A stretch of 64,000 bases of DNA from Streptomyces sp. CA-278952 (GCF_028747205.1 NZ_CP112880.1:3906001-3970000); one strand, 5' to 3'. Shown: positions 51,801 through 60,980, numbered from the stretch's first letter. Program-made: numbers and translations. Notes: generated by a model from the letters alone, not told the origin.

Positions 51801-52407
51801 AGTGCCCGGAGAGCCGGGACAGCAGCTGCCACTGGCGATCCATCCGGGACTGGGTGGCCCAGCCGATCAGGATCATGAAGAGCGGGATGAGCGGCAGCGT
51901 GACGACGATGATCGCCGCCGACACCCAGTCCTCGGTGACGATCCGGGCGAGCACCGCCACGGGCACCACGACGGCGAGTCCGAGCTGCGGGAGGTAGCGG
52001 GCGAAGTAGTCGTCGAGCGCGTCGATGCCCCGGGTCGCCAGCGCGACGAGCGAACCGGTGCGCTGCCCGCTCAGCCAGTCGGGGCCCAGTCGCGCCGCCC
52101 GCTCCAGGAGCCGGCCGCGCAGTTCGGACTTGACGGCCGCGCTGGCGCGATGGGCCGCCAGTTCGGTGAGCCAGGCGACGAAGGCCCGGCCGAGGGCGAC
52201 CGCGGCGAGCAGCAGAAGAGGGGTGCGCAGCGCGGTGACCGTGAGCCCGCCCTCGAAACCGCCCACCACGATCTCGGCGATGAGCATCGCCTGGGCGATC
52301 ACCAGCAGGGCGCCGACCAGGCCGAGGGCCACCACGGCCGCCAGGAAGAGGCGGGTGGCGCGTGCGTAGTGGAGCAGACGCGGATCGATCGGTTTCACGT
52401 GAAACAT
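48856..52407 (-). CDS. cydCD: Fused CydC-CydD thiol exporter
   Basis: A 1183-aa single chain containing two complete ABC half-transporters, normally separate CydD and CydC proteins. Walker A boxes are GPSGVGKST (about residue 372) and GPSGSGKTT (about 974), each with its LSxGQRQRL signature and LLDEPT/VLDEPA boxes. In other bacteria CydDC exports cysteine/glutathione for assembly of cytochrome bd. The fusion is common in Streptomyces. The first codons MFHVKP are read through a perfect parS. A hairpin at 52440-52481 separates it from cydB. Confidence 0.93.
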   Translation of the reverse strand: MFHVKPIDPRLLHYARATRLFLAAVVALGLVGALLVIAQAMLIAEIVVGGFEGGLTVTALRTPLLLLAAVALGRAFVAWLTELAAHRASAAVKSELRGRLLERAARLGPDWLSGQRTGSLVALATRGIDALDDYFARYLPQLGLAVVVPVAVLARIVTEDWVSAAIIVVTLPLIPLFMILIGWATQSRMDRQWQLLSRLSGHFLDVVAGLPTLKVFGRAKAQAESIRTITSDYRRATLRTLRIAFLSSFALELLATLSVALVAVTIGMRLVHGELDLYTGLVVLILAPEAYLPIRQVGAQYHAAAEGLSAAEEIFTVLETAPRASGTEDVPDALRLELADVTVRHEGRTGPSLDAASLTVEPGETVALVGPSGVGKSTLLHVLLGFAAPDEGRVRVGGRDLEDLDLERWRSRIAWVPQRPHLFADTIAENVRLARPDADDEAVLAALRDAGAYDFVAALPDGMRTALGEDGAGLSAGQRQRLALARAFLADRPLLLLDEPTASLDGESEAGIVDAVRRLAAGRTVLLVVHRPALLAVADRVVALEPRTDVRERTEDGGRGTRAAAAGPAVPQPLAGGELLDAHRAEELRAADGGPRRTGARSGRVLARVRESAGTQRGRLILALLLGSLAVGSAVGLMAVSGWLISRASEEPPVMYLMMAVTATRAFGIGRAVFRYAERLVSHDAVLKLLADLRVSVYRGLERIAPGGLRTTRRGDLLSRLVADVDALQDYWLRWLLPVGTAVVVGAAAAGFTGWLLPEAGVVLAVGLLVAGVGVPLVSGACARRTERQLAPARAALATRVTDLLGATAELTVAGALPARQARLRAADTLLTRIASRAAAATALGGGLSALVCGLTVVAAAAVAVPAVQDGRLSGVALAVVVLTPLAAFEAVTGLPLAVQYRQRVARSAERVFEVLDAPVPVREPEAPAEEPASPFPLEVRGLSARYPGARHDALASLDLTLTPGRRIAVVGPSGSGKTTLAQVLLRFLDASTGTYRLGGVEASALESETVRRSVGLCAQDAHVFDSTIRENLRLARPGATDAELRDALSRARLLDWVLALPEELDTPVGEHGARLSGGQRQRLALARALLAGFPVLVLDEPAEHLDLPTADALTADLLDATRGCATVLITHRLTGLDTVDEVLVLDAGRVVQRGPYAELAAEDGPLRRMVERERETVGAGVR
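52392..52405. promoter_or_regulatory. Perfect parS site at the cydCD start
   Basis: GTTTCACGTGAAAC is the exact 14-bp parS palindrome, immediately after the cydCD initiation codon, read as F-H-V-K. ParB binding there organises the origin region, and parS sites cluster around oriC in Streptomyces. Confidence 0.85.
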
Positions 52408-52439
52408 CCCCCCGGCGGGGTCGGTGAACTCTGCGGGCT

Positions 52440-52481
52440 GGTGAGCTGCCGCGCGCCTCGCGGGGCCCGCGGCAGCTCACC
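52440..52481 (-). terminator. Hairpin between cydB and cydCD
   Basis: GGTGAGCTGCCGCG (52440-52453) and CGCGGCAGCTCACC (52468-52481) form a perfect 14-bp stem, so transcription from cydAB may stop or attenuate before cydCD. Confidence 0.7.
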
Positions 52482-52485
52482 GGAG

Positions 52486-53487
52486 TCAGTGCGCGTCGGC
52501 GATGTGCTGGGTGCCGATGCGCTTGCGGAAGACCCAGTAGGTCCAGCTCTGGTACAGCAGCACGATGGGCGTGGCGATACCCGCGCACCAGGTCATGATC
52601 TTGAGCGTGTACGGGCTGGACGAGGCGTTGGTGACCGTGAGGTTCCAGGCGTCGTTCAGCGAGGACGGCATGACGTTGGGGAAGAGCGTCAGGAAGAGCA
52701 TCGCGACCGCCGCCGCGATCGTCACGCCCGAGAACGCGAACGACCAGCCCTCGCGGCCCTTGGCGATGGCCCCGATCGCGGCCAGGAGCGCCACCCCCGC
52801 CACGATCATGGCCCCCAGGCTCCAGGCGTCCCCGTTGTCCGCCTGCGTCCAGACCAGGAAGCCCAGCGCGAGCACCGCGGTGACCGGTCCCAGCTTCAGC
52901 GCGAGTGAGCGGGCCCGGGCCCGGATGTCGCCCGCCGTCTTGAGGCCGGCGAACACCGCCCCGTGGAAGGTGAAGAGGGTGAGGGTGACGAGACCGCCGA
53001 GGATCGCGTACGGGTTGAGGAGGTCCCAGAAATTGCCGACGTACTCCATCTCGGCGTCGATCTTCACGCCCCGCACGATGTTCCCGAAGGCCACGCCCCA
53101 GAGCACCGCCGGAATCAGTGAGGTCCAGAAGATCGCGGTCTCCCAGTTCGTCTGCCACCGCTCCTCGGGCCGCTTGGCGCGGTACTCGAAGGCGACGCCG
53201 CGGACGATCAGGCAGAACAGGATGATCAGCAGCGGCAGGTAGAAGCCGGAGAACAGGGTGGCGTACCACTCGGGGAAGGCGGCGAAGGTCGCGCCGCCGG
53301 CGCTGAGCAGCCAGACCTCGTTGCCGTCCCAGACGGGCCCGATCGTGTTGATCAGGACCCGGCGCTCCTTGCGGTCACGGGCCAGCAGCTTGGTGAGGAC
53401 CCCGATGCCGAAGTCGAATCCCTCCAGGAAGAAGTAGCCGGTCCAGAGGACGGCTATGAGCACGAACCAGACGTCGTGGAGTTCCAT
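52486..53487 (-). CDS. cydB: Cytochrome bd oxidase subunit II
   Basis: A 333-aa membrane subunit with about eight helices, opening MELHDVWFVLIAVLWTGYFF. Hallmarks are WDGNEVWLL and FDFGIG. It pairs with CydA in the high-affinity quinol oxidase bd. Sixteen bases separate it from cydA. Start ATG. It belongs to the Rex-controlled operon. Confidence 0.95.
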   Translation of the reverse strand: MELHDVWFVLIAVLWTGYFFLEGFDFGIGVLTKLLARDRKERRVLINTIGPVWDGNEVWLLSAGGATFAAFPEWYATLFSGFYLPLLIILFCLIVRGVAFEYRAKRPEERWQTNWETAIFWTSLIPAVLWGVAFGNIVRGVKIDAEMEYVGNFWDLLNPYAILGGLVTLTLFTFHGAVFAGLKTAGDIRARARSLALKLGPVTAVLALGFLVWTQADNGDAWSLGAMIVAGVALLAAIGAIAKGREGWSFAFSGVTIAAAVAMLFLTLFPNVMPSSLNDAWNLTVTNASSSPYTLKIMTWCAGIATPIVLLYQSWTYWVFRKRIGTQHIADAH

Positions 53488-53503
53488 CTCTCAGCTCCTG
53501 TGC

Positions 53504-55015
53504 TCAGTACGAGAAGGCCATCGGCCGGTCGGCGTCTTCTTCGTCGTGGCCGCCGATCCGGGTGGGCGGGTTGAGGTCGTCCTCGGTGAGTTCCGGGGGG
53601 CCGGCCTTGATGTACTTCACGAGCAGCTTCACCTCGATCACGGCGAGCACCGCGTACAGCAGGGTGAAGACGACCATCGAGGTGATGACCTCGCCCTGCG
53701 AGACACCGGGGGAGACCCCCGCGCGGGTCTGGAGCACCCCGTAGACGACCCACGGCTGGCGGCCCATCTCGGTGAAGATCCAGCCCCAGGAGTTGGCGAT
53801 CAGCGGGAAGAGCAGCGTCCAGAGCGCGACGACCCAGTAGAGCTTGGTGAGCCTCGGGCTCAGCGCCTTGTTCCTGAAGAGGACCAGATGGGGCACCTCG
53901 TCCTCACCGGTCCGCAGCGCCGGTGGCAGCAGGAACTTCCTCCGGGTCAGCCAGAGCCCCAGGAGGCCGAGGCCGAAGGAGGCCATGCCGAAGCCGATCA
54001 TCCACCGGAAGCTCCAGAACGCGACCGGGATGTTGGGGCGGTAGTCGCCGGGCCCGTACTTCTCCTCCATGCTCTTGTTGATGTCGTTGATGCCGGGGAC
54101 GTACGAGTTCGGGTCGTTGTTGGCGAGGAAGGAGAGCACACCGGGGATCGAGATCTCGACCGAGTTGTGGCCCTTGCTGACGTCCCCGTACGCGAAGATC
54201 GAGAACGGCGCCCCGTCCTGTCCGTCCCAGAGGGCCTCGGCGGCGGCCATCTTCATCGGCTGCTGCCGGAACATGACCTTGGCGAGGCTGTCGCCGCTGA
54301 CGGCGGTGAGCATTCCGGCGACCACGACGGTGATCAGGCCCAGGCGCAGCGAGGTCCGCATCACCGGGATGTGCTTCTTGCGCGCCAGGTGGAACGCGGC
54401 GATGCCGACCATGAAGGCCCCGCCGACCAGGAACGCCGCCGTGATGGTGTGGAAGAACTGGGTGACCGCGGTGTCCTGGGTGAGCACCCGCCAGAAGTCG
54501 GTGAGCTCGGCGCGGCCGCGTTCCTCGTTGATCCGGTAGCCGACCGGGTGCTGCATCCAGGAGTTGGCCGCCAGGATGAAGTAGGCGGAGAGGACCGTGC
54601 CGATCGAGACCATCCAGATGCAGGCGAGGTGGATCTTCTTCGGCAGCTTGTCCCAGCCGAAGATCCACAGGCCGATGAAGGTGGACTCGAAGAAGAAGGC
54701 GATCAGCGCCTCGAAGGCGAGCGGAGCGCCGAAGACGTCACCGACGAAGCGCGAGTAGTCGGACCAGTTCATGCCGAACTGGAACTCCTGGACGATGCCC
54801 GTGACGACGCCCATGGCGATGTTGATCAGGAACAGCTTGCCCCAGAACTTGGTCGCCCTGAGGTACTTCTCGTTCTCCGTCCGCACCCAGGCGGTCTGCA
54901 GGCCGGCGGTGAGCGCGGCGAGCGAGATCGTCAGGGGGACGAAGAGGAAGTGGTAGACGGTGGTGATGCCGAACTGCCATCGCGCCAGGGTCTCCGGCGC
55001 CAGAGCGAGGTCCAC
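53504..55015 (-). CDS. cydA: Cytochrome bd oxidase subunit I
   Basis: A 503-aa subunit carrying the haems b558, b595 and d. The N-terminal MDLALAPETLARWQFGITTV leads to the haem-ligand His; FESTFIGLWIFGW and the HPVG segment are typical, and GRQPWVVYGV marks the Q-loop end. The Q loop is short, as in Gram-positive enzymes. The oxidase works at low oxygen. Its promoter carries a Rex site (55099), so expression follows the NADH/NAD+ ratio. Confidence 0.95.
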   Translation of the reverse strand: MDLALAPETLARWQFGITTVYHFLFVPLTISLAALTAGLQTAWVRTENEKYLRATKFWGKLFLINIAMGVVTGIVQEFQFGMNWSDYSRFVGDVFGAPLAFEALIAFFFESTFIGLWIFGWDKLPKKIHLACIWMVSIGTVLSAYFILAANSWMQHPVGYRINEERGRAELTDFWRVLTQDTAVTQFFHTITAAFLVGGAFMVGIAAFHLARKKHIPVMRTSLRLGLITVVVAGMLTAVSGDSLAKVMFRQQPMKMAAAEALWDGQDGAPFSIFAYGDVSKGHNSVEISIPGVLSFLANNDPNSYVPGINDINKSMEEKYGPGDYRPNIPVAFWSFRWMIGFGMASFGLGLLGLWLTRRKFLLPPALRTGEDEVPHLVLFRNKALSPRLTKLYWVVALWTLLFPLIANSWGWIFTEMGRQPWVVYGVLQTRAGVSPGVSQGEVITSMVVFTLLYAVLAVIEVKLLVKYIKAGPPELTEDDLNPPTRIGGHDEEDADRPMAFSY

Positions 55016-55098
55016 GTCGTCAGTCTCCTTACATCGCCGTGGTCATACCGGCACTACGCCCCTTCGATCCCACCGATTACGGGAGAAAGCAGGCGAGC

Positions 55099-55116
55099 TT
55101 GTGAAAGCGTTCACAT
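55099..55116. promoter_or_regulatory. Rex operator upstream of cydA
   Basis: TTGTGAAAGCGTTCACAT matches the Rex consensus TTGTGAA-N4-TTCACAA except at the last base. It lies 84 bp upstream of cydA; an overlapping TTCACAA follows. Rex is known to repress cydABCD in S. coelicolor when NADH is low. Confidence 0.85.
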
Positions 55117-55214
55117 TCACAAGCAATTATGACGCACATACTTTCGGACCCATCGCCGGGGGTACCCCTTTTCGGCCCCCGCCCCACGAACCCGGCCCCC
55201 GCCCCACGCAAAAG

Positions 55215-55246
55215 GGCCCCGGACCTCGCGATCGAGGTCCGGGGCC
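55215..55246 (-). terminator. hisC terminator
   Basis: GGCCCCGGACCTCG (55215-55228) and its complement (55233-55246) form a 14-bp stem with a 4-nt loop, followed on the minus strand by CTTTT. Confidence 0.8.
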
Positions 55247-55272
55247 AGTCGGCACTACAGGCGCGTGCGGGT

Positions 55273-56352
55273 CTACAGCTCCGCGCGGAACGCCTCCGCC
55301 GTCTTCAGGAAGAGGTCGTTGCCCTCGCTCTCACCGATCGAGACCCGGACGCCCTCACCCTTGAAGGGCCGCACGACCACCCCGGCCCGCTCGCAGGCAG
55401 CGGCGAAGTCGAGGGTCCGCTCGCCGAGCCGCAGCCAGACGAAGTTCGCCTGCGACTCCGGCACCGTCCAGCCCTGGCGCACCAGCTCCGCGCTCACCCG
55501 GGCGCGCTCGGCGACCAGCGAGCCCACCCGGCCCAGCAGCTCGTCCTCCGCGCGGAGCGAGGCCACCGCCGCGTCCTGGGCGAGCTGGCTCACCCCGAAG
55601 GGGACGGCGGTCTTGCGCAGTGCCGCGGCCACCGGCTCGTGGGCCACCGCGAAGCCGACCCGCAGCCCGGCCAGGCCGTACGCCTTGGAGAAGGTCCGCA
55701 GCACCGCCACGTTGGGCCGGTCCCGGTAGATCTCGATGCCGTCCGGCACCTCGGCGTCGCGGATGAACTCCTTGTACGCCTCGTCGAGCACCACCAGCAC
55801 GTCGCTCGGCACCCGGTCGAGGAACCGTTCCAGCTCGGCCCGGCGCACCACCGTGCCGGTGGGGTTGTTGGGATTGCAGACGAAGATCAGCCGGGTCCGG
55901 TCGGTGATCGCCTCCGCCATCGCGTCGAGGTCGTGCACCTCGCCGTCGGTCAGCGGGACCTTCACCGAGGTCGCGCCGCTGACCTGCGTGATGATCGGGT
56001 ACGCCTCGAAGGACCGCCAGGCGTAGATGACCTCGTCGCCGGGCCCGGAGGTGGCCTGGAGCAGCTGCTGGGCCACCCCCACCGACCCGGTGCCGGCGGC
56101 GAGGTCCGTCAGGGGCACACCGAAACGGTCGGCCAGCTCGTTCATCAGGCCGGTGCACGCCATGTCCGGGTAGCGGTTGAAGTTCCCCGCGGCGGCGAGC
56201 GCCGACTCCAGCACCCCCGGCAGCGGCGGATAGGGATTCTCGTTGGAGGACAGCTTGTACGCGACCGGTCCACCGGCCGCCGCGGGCTTCCCCGGCACAT
56301 AGGCGGGAACGCCGTCCAGTTCGGCGCGCAGCTTGGGGCTCGTCTCGCTCAC
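55273..56352 (-). CDS. hisC: Histidinol-phosphate/aromatic aminotransferase
   Basis: A 359-aa PLP enzyme of fold type I. Signature segments are [20 protein letters not shown] and the lysine loop [14 protein letters not shown] with the Schiff-base lysine. The family includes HisC and aromatic aminotransferases. As it stands outside a his operon it may serve phenylalanine/tyrosine, in line with pheA elsewhere in the window, so the hisC name is by similarity. Divergent from the LacI gene. Confidence 0.85.
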   Translation of the reverse strand: MSETSPKLRAELDGVPAYVPGKPAAAGGPVAYKLSSNENPYPPLPGVLESALAAAGNFNRYPDMACTGLMNELADRFGVPLTDLAAGTGSVGVAQQLLQATSGPGDEVIYAWRSFEAYPIITQVSGATSVKVPLTDGEVHDLDAMAEAITDRTRLIFVCNPNNPTGTVVRRAELERFLDRVPSDVLVVLDEAYKEFIRDAEVPDGIEIYRDRPNVAVLRTFSKAYGLAGLRVGFAVAHEPVAAALRKTAVPFGVSQLAQDAAVASLRAEDELLGRVGSLVAERARVSAELVRQGWTVPESQANFVWLRLGERTLDFAAACERAGVVVRPFKGEGVRVSIGESEGNDLFLKTAEAFRAEL

Positions 56353-56757
56353 CGCAGGTCCTCCTCGACCGTCCGTTCACAGCAATACTGCACACCTTAA
56401 GAGGATTGGGCCCCGCTGCGAATGGCCCGAGCGGGAAATCGACCGCAGTGCCCGGGAATGGGGCCTCGCGTGGGGCCGGTCCGGGCCCTCTCCCGGGGGG
56501 AGCGTTTCGCTTTTCGGCGCGCGCCGGTGGCTCGCGCCGTGGCGCGCGTCCCCCGAAGTGGTGAGTTGAGACCTCTTCGAGACATCGCACATACAGCAGG
56601 CTGCCGCCCTCCAGCACCTGAAACACCTATGCAAGAGCGGCCAACTCCCTTGCATTGCAAGGATTCTGATGGTTAGTGACCTTGCAGAAACGTGCCTGTC
56701 AACGTGCGCATATGCGACCGGACCGACCACCCCTCGGAGCCCTACTATCGGCTCGCC

Positions 56758-57870
56758 ATGACAGCAGCAGGGAAGCACCAGGTGAGCCGGACGGAGACCC
56801 CCCGGCGCAGCGGCCGGCCAGGACGGGCGGGGATCCGTGATGTGGCCGCCGCGGCCGGAGTCTCGATCACGACCGTCTCCGACGCGCTCAACGGCAAGGG
56901 CAGGCTCCCGGACGCCACCCGCCGCCATGTCCGCGAGGTCGCCGAGCGCCTGGGCTACCGCCCGTCCGCCGCGGCCCGAACCCTCCGTACGGGCAAGTCG
57001 GGCCTGATCGGCCTGACCGTGACCACGTACGGGAATGAACCTTTCACCTTCACCGAATTCGCGTACTTCGCGGAGATGGCGAGAGCCGCGACCTCCGCGG
57101 CGCTCGCCCGCGGCTACGCCCTCGTCATCCTCCCCGCCACCTCCCGGCACGACGTCTGGTCGAACGTCGCGCTCGACGGGACCGTCGTCATCGACCCCTC
57201 CGACCAGGACCCGGTCGTCACCGAACTCGTCCGCCAGGGACTGCCCGTGGTCTCGGACGGCCGCCCGGCCGGGACGCTCCCCGTCACCGCCTGGGTCGAC
57301 AACGACCACCGGGCCGCCGTGCTCGACCTCCTCGACCACCTCGCCGCCGCCGGAGCCCGCCGGATCGGCCTGCTGACCGGCAACACCACCGACACGTACA
57401 CCCGGTTGTCCACCACCGCCTACCTCCACTGGTGCGAGCGGGTCGGCCAGGATCCCGTCTACGAGTCCTACCCGGCCCACGACCCCTGCGCGGGGGCGGT
57501 CGCCGCCGACCGGCTGCTCGCCCGCCCGGACCGCCCCGACGCGGTCTACGGGCTCTTCGACCCCAATGGGACCGATCTCCTCGCCGCGGCCCGCCGCTAC
57601 GGGCTGCGGGTCCCCGAGGACCTGCTGCTGGTCTGCTGCAGCGAGTCCACCGTGTACGCGGCCACCGAGCCGCCCATCACGACGCTCTCGCTGAAGCCCC
57701 GCCGCATCGGCACGGCCGTCGTCCAGCTCCTCATCGACGCCATCGAAGGGGTCGAACACGACGGGCCCGTGGAGCAGGTCATACCGACGGAGCTCATCGT
57801 CCGGACCTCCTCGCAACGACGTCCGCCGCGCACCACGGTCAGCGCACCGCGCTCCCCCAGCGGGGACTGA
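56758..57870 (+). CDS. LacI-family transcriptional regulator
   Basis: A 370-aa repressor. The DNA-binding domain GIRDVAAAAGVSITTVSDAL, with NGKGRLPDATRRHVREVAER (about 22-70), precedes a periplasmic-binding-protein-like effector domain. The ATG at 56758 is chosen over one 22 codons upstream and a GTG ten codons downstream; none has a strong ribosome site. No sugar-utilisation genes adjoin it, so its regulon is unclear. The 56353-56757 region is the divergent promoter region with hisC. Confidence 0.88.
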   Translation: MTAAGKHQVSRTETPRRSGRPGRAGIRDVAAAAGVSITTVSDALNGKGRLPDATRRHVREVAERLGYRPSAAARTLRTGKSGLIGLTVTTYGNEPFTFTEFAYFAEMARAATSAALARGYALVILPATSRHDVWSNVALDGTVVIDPSDQDPVVTELVRQGLPVVSDGRPAGTLPVTAWVDNDHRAAVLDLLDHLAAAGARRIGLLTGNTTDTYTRLSTTAYLHWCERVGQDPVYESYPAHDPCAGAVAADRLLARPDRPDAVYGLFDPNGTDLLAAARRYGLRVPEDLLLVCCSESTVYAATEPPITTLSLKPRRIGTAVVQLLIDAIEGVEHDGPVEQVIPTELIVRTSSQRRPPRTTVSAPRSPSGD

Positions 57871-58044
57871 TCATCTCTTTTCGGACCAATCGGCCGGTGA
57901 ACCGTGCGTGCGCCCGGATTCACCACCCCTGGTGCGTCACACAGATCGATCCGCATTCCTATGATGGGCGCACGACACCGCGGACCACCTCTACCAGGCA
58001 AGGCCCGTCAGGTGTACGGCGGCGCGACGGTGGTGGAGGGGTCG

Positions 58045-59217
58045 ATGACTCAGGGGGCCGGTCAGGAACCCGTGGTGCGGACGGCGACGTTGCGTGACTT
58101 CCGGGTTCCGCCGTATGCGCAGACACCCGTGCCACCGCCAGCACAGGCGGCACCTCCTTCCCCGGTGCCACCGCGGGCGCCGGAACCGAACCCTCCGGCG
58201 CCCGGTGCCTCGGTGCCCCCGGCAGTGCCGCCGCGCGCTCCCGCCCCGCCCCGGCCGCCGCATCCCGGTAACGCCGTCGTGGGCGACGAGCAGCCGGAGG
58301 GCTACACCCCGACCGAGCGGGACCTCCCGGTCATCCGTCGCGGCGACACGGTCCAGGTGCAGACGGTTCCCGAGCCGCGCCTCGTGGCCGAGGAAAGCCG
58401 CGGCCCGCTCTTCGTCGTCGGCGACGTCCACGGCTACCTCGACGAGCTGATCGCCGCCCTCGGCGCGCAGGGCCTCATCGACGCCGACGGGAACTGGGCC
58501 GCGGGCAACGCCCGCCTGTGGTTCCTCGGCGACTTCACCGACCGCGGGCCCGACGGCATCGGGGTCATCGACCTCGTCATGCGACTCTCCGCCGAGGCGG
58601 CGGCGGCCGGCGGCTACTGCAAGGCCCTGATGGGCAACCACGAGCTGCTGCTGATCGGTGCCAAGCGGTTCGCCGACACCCCCGTCAACTCCGGGGCGGG
58701 CACCGCCACCTTCCAGGCCGCCTGGCTGCTCAACGGCGGCCAGAAGACCGACATGGAGCGCCTCCAGGACGTCCACCTCCAGTGGATGTCCCGGCTCGAC
58801 GCGGTCGTCGAGGAGGACGGGCATCTGCTGATGCACTCCGACACGACGGCCTACCTCGACTACGGGTCCACCATCGAGGACGTCAATGACACGATCACGG
58901 CCATTCTCACGCGCAATGACGCCGACGAGTGCTGGGACCTCTTCCGCAAGCTCACCAAGCGGTTCGCCTTCCGGGACGAGGGCGGCGCCCAGGCGGTGCG
59001 CGAGCTGCTGACGACGTACGGCGGACAGCGCGTCGTCCATGGTCACAGCCCCATTCCGTACCTCCTGGGCGAGGTCGGCACGGAGGACGGCGAGGACAGC
59101 GCAGGGCCCGTGATCAACGGCCCGCACGTGTACGCGGACGATCTCGCCATCGCCATGGACGGCGGAGTGACCATGGCCGGAAAGCTGTTGGTGGTGCAAC
59201 TCCCGCTGCATGACTGA
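58045..59217 (+). CDS. Calcineurin-like metallophosphoesterase
   Basis: A 390-aa phosphatase. The first 115 residues are Pro-rich and disordered; the catalytic domain (about 120-390) has the full motif set: GDVHGYLDEL, GDFTDRGPDG, GNHELLLIG and HGHSPI. It is soluble and probably acts on protein or nucleotide phosphates. ATG at 58045 with GGAGGG. Upstream in-frame codons are rejected because they run through the promoter. Confidence 0.88.
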   Translation: MTQGAGQEPVVRTATLRDFRVPPYAQTPVPPPAQAAPPSPVPPRAPEPNPPAPGASVPPAVPPRAPAPPRPPHPGNAVVGDEQPEGYTPTERDLPVIRRGDTVQVQTVPEPRLVAEESRGPLFVVGDVHGYLDELIAALGAQGLIDADGNWAAGNARLWFLGDFTDRGPDGIGVIDLVMRLSAEAAAAGGYCKALMGNHELLLIGAKRFADTPVNSGAGTATFQAAWLLNGGQKTDMERLQDVHLQWMSRLDAVVEEDGHLLMHSDTTAYLDYGSTIEDVNDTITAILTRNDADECWDLFRKLTKRFAFRDEGGAQAVRELLTTYGGQRVVHGHSPIPYLLGEVGTEDGEDSAGPVINGPHVYADDLAIAMDGGVTMAGKLLVVQLPLHD

Positions 59218-59420
59218 CCGTCGGCGGGGAAGGCGCTTCAGGTTCCGCCTGCGCCGACCTCGCCGATCGACGGGCCCGTCACCGGGCCCAATTCTGGAAA
59301 CACCCTGTCACCCCGTGCCGTGAGCGCTCTACCATCGGCGTATCAGTGGCAGGCTCTCCTCCGTTTCCGCCCGATCGCCCGGTCCACGCGGGCAGCCGGG
59401 CACCGACGGAGCATCGGGGG

Positions 59421-60251
59421 ATGCAGATGACAAGCGCTCCGCACCTGCTGGCCGAGGACGGACCCGAGTACGAGCGGATCCTGGGCGACGCACTGCGCCA
59501 CGCTCATGAACGCCCGGACCTGGAGGGCGTCGGGGACCGGCTCAACACCGAACAGCTGCGCACCATGGCGCTCAGCGCCACGGCGCTGATCACCGCAGCC
59601 GCGGCCACCGAGTACGAGCACTACGTGAAGGCCCGCGGCGAACTGCGCCGCGCGGCGAGCGCGGAAGGGATCGACGGCGGCCCGGCCGCGGACGGGCCGC
59701 AGAGCACGGCGGCCGGTGCGGGCGCCGGCGTAGGCGCGGTCATCACGGTTCTGACCCCGCTGCTGGCCGGCTCCGCCGCCGTCATCTTCCTGCTCGTCGG
59801 CTATCTGCTGAAGGCGGTCAGCCCGTCGGTGACCTTCGGCGGCTCGATGGTCGCGGCCGGGTGGTTCTTCGCCGCGGTCGCCGCCGCGGCGATCCTGGTC
59901 GCGGCCGTCGGGCTGCTCGTCACCGCGCTCCGCAACGGCGCGACGTCGCTGGCCGCCGAGAACGAGGAGCAGGAGCTTCCGGAGGACGTCGCGCGGGCCA
60001 GGGAGGCGTGGCGCCACGCCCTGCTGGAGCGCGGCATCCTCCCGTTCCTCCGGGACGCCCTGGCCGACCCCACCGCGGGACCCGCCGCACGGACCCCGCA
60101 CCGTTCGCCCAACCGCATCCCGAAGATCGGGTACAGCAGGCCGGACTTCTCCGGCCCGGACGACGGCCCGGCTGCCGGTCCCCGACCGACCTTCACCAGC
60201 CCCGATTTCACGAGCCCGGACTTCGGCGGTCCGGAGCACCGGCCGGACTGA
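59421..60251 (+). CDS. Two-helix membrane protein of unknown function
   Basis: A 276-aa protein. Residues 1-90 are soluble and helical; two membrane helices (about 97-125 and 137-165) follow, then a long disordered Pro/Asp-rich tail with SPDFTSPDF repeats. The start may be ATG at 59421 or 59427. It is conserved in Streptomyces but has no known role. Convergent with the DUF805 gene, with a hairpin between (60268-60299). Confidence 0.7.
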   Translation: MQMTSAPHLLAEDGPEYERILGDALRHAHERPDLEGVGDRLNTEQLRTMALSATALITAAAATEYEHYVKARGELRRAASAEGIDGGPAADGPQSTAAGAGAGVGAVITVLTPLLAGSAAVIFLLVGYLLKAVSPSVTFGGSMVAAGWFFAAVAAAAILVAAVGLLVTALRNGATSLAAENEEQELPEDVARAREAWRHALLERGILPFLRDALADPTAGPAARTPHRSPNRIPKIGYSRPDFSGPDDGPAAGPRPTFTSPDFTSPDFGGPEHRPD

Positions 60252-60267
60252 GGTCCGGGTACGGCGA

Positions 60268-60299
60268 AGGCCGGGGCGGCTGTGTGCCGCGCCCGGCCT
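60268..60299. terminator. Convergent terminator
   Basis: AGGCCGGGGCGGC (60268-60280) pairs with GCCGCGCCCGGCCT (60286-60299) with one bulge and a TGTGT loop. Confidence 0.65.
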
Positions 60300-60331
60300 C
60301 ACGGTGCTCCGGAACGTACCGGAGCTGCTGG

Positions 60332-60685
60332 TCAGACGGCCGGAGCCAGCTTCGGGTTGGCACCGTGCTGGTTCGTCTCCGGCTTGCCCTCCGAGGCGAG
60401 GAAGACGAGCAGGATGATGGCGCCGACCAGCGGGACGAACGAGATGAAGAACCACCAGCCCGAGCGGCCGGTGTCGTGCAGACGGCGCACCATGACCGCC
60501 AGCGACGGAACGAGGACCGCGGCGAGGTAGAGGTAGTACGGGATCTGCGTGTCGATCGCCAGGCCGAGCACCGTCAGCACCACGGCGATGATGAAGTTGA
60601 AGAGCGCGAACATCCAGTACTCCTTGCGGCGCGCGCGTCCGCTGAAGCCTGCGTAGTTCTTGAGTACGTCCAGGTACCAGTTCAC
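60332..60685 (-). CDS. DUF805 membrane protein
   Basis: A 117-aa protein with three to four helices of the DUF805 family: opening MNWYLDVLKNYAGFSGRARR, then KEYWMF, LVPSLAVMVRRLHDTGRSGW and a final helix. The pattern of RLHDTGRSGWW is diagnostic. Members are small inner-membrane proteins of unknown function. The 300-bp gap to thiC beyond it shows no gene. Confidence 0.9.
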   Translation of the reverse strand: MNWYLDVLKNYAGFSGRARRKEYWMFALFNFIIAVVLTVLGLAIDTQIPYYLYLAAVLVPSLAVMVRRLHDTGRSGWWFFISFVPLVGAIILLVFLASEGKPETNQHGANPKLAPAV

Positions 60686-60949
60686 TGTGATTCCCTCCCC
60701 GGCCCCCGTTCCGAGGGGGCGCCAATTTCAAGCCAAGCAAGCCGGAAAGTAAGCCACAGATAAGGAAGGGGTCAAGCACAGGTGAGCTGCGGACCAAACG
60801 TACATACAGCTGCCACACGACTGTGTCCATACTGTCGCTTAACAAGGCAGCCAACCATGTCAAACCAACGCGAAATGGCTGTAGTTACTCGTTAAGCCAT
60901 ACACCGCCCACAGGCTCCTGGCCGGATCGGGCCTCAGTCCTGCGGAGAA

Positions 60950-60980
60950 GCCGACCGCCGGGGACGGGCCGGCGGCCGGC
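60950..60980 (-). terminator. thiC terminator
   Basis: GCCGaCCGCCGG (60950-60961) and CCGGCGGcCGGC (60969-60980) form a 12-position stem with one mismatched pair. Confidence 0.55.

Noticed and set aside
47284..52908. An 1874-codon plus-strand open frame opposite the kinase and cydCD
   Set aside because: It is antisense to genes with full motif sets and has the low-complexity Arg/Gly/Asp-rich composition typical of GC-rich shadow frames.
49316..53269. A 1317-codon minus-strand frame overlapping cydCD and cydB
   Set aside because: Out of frame with both real genes; Arg/Gly/Pro-rich without domains.
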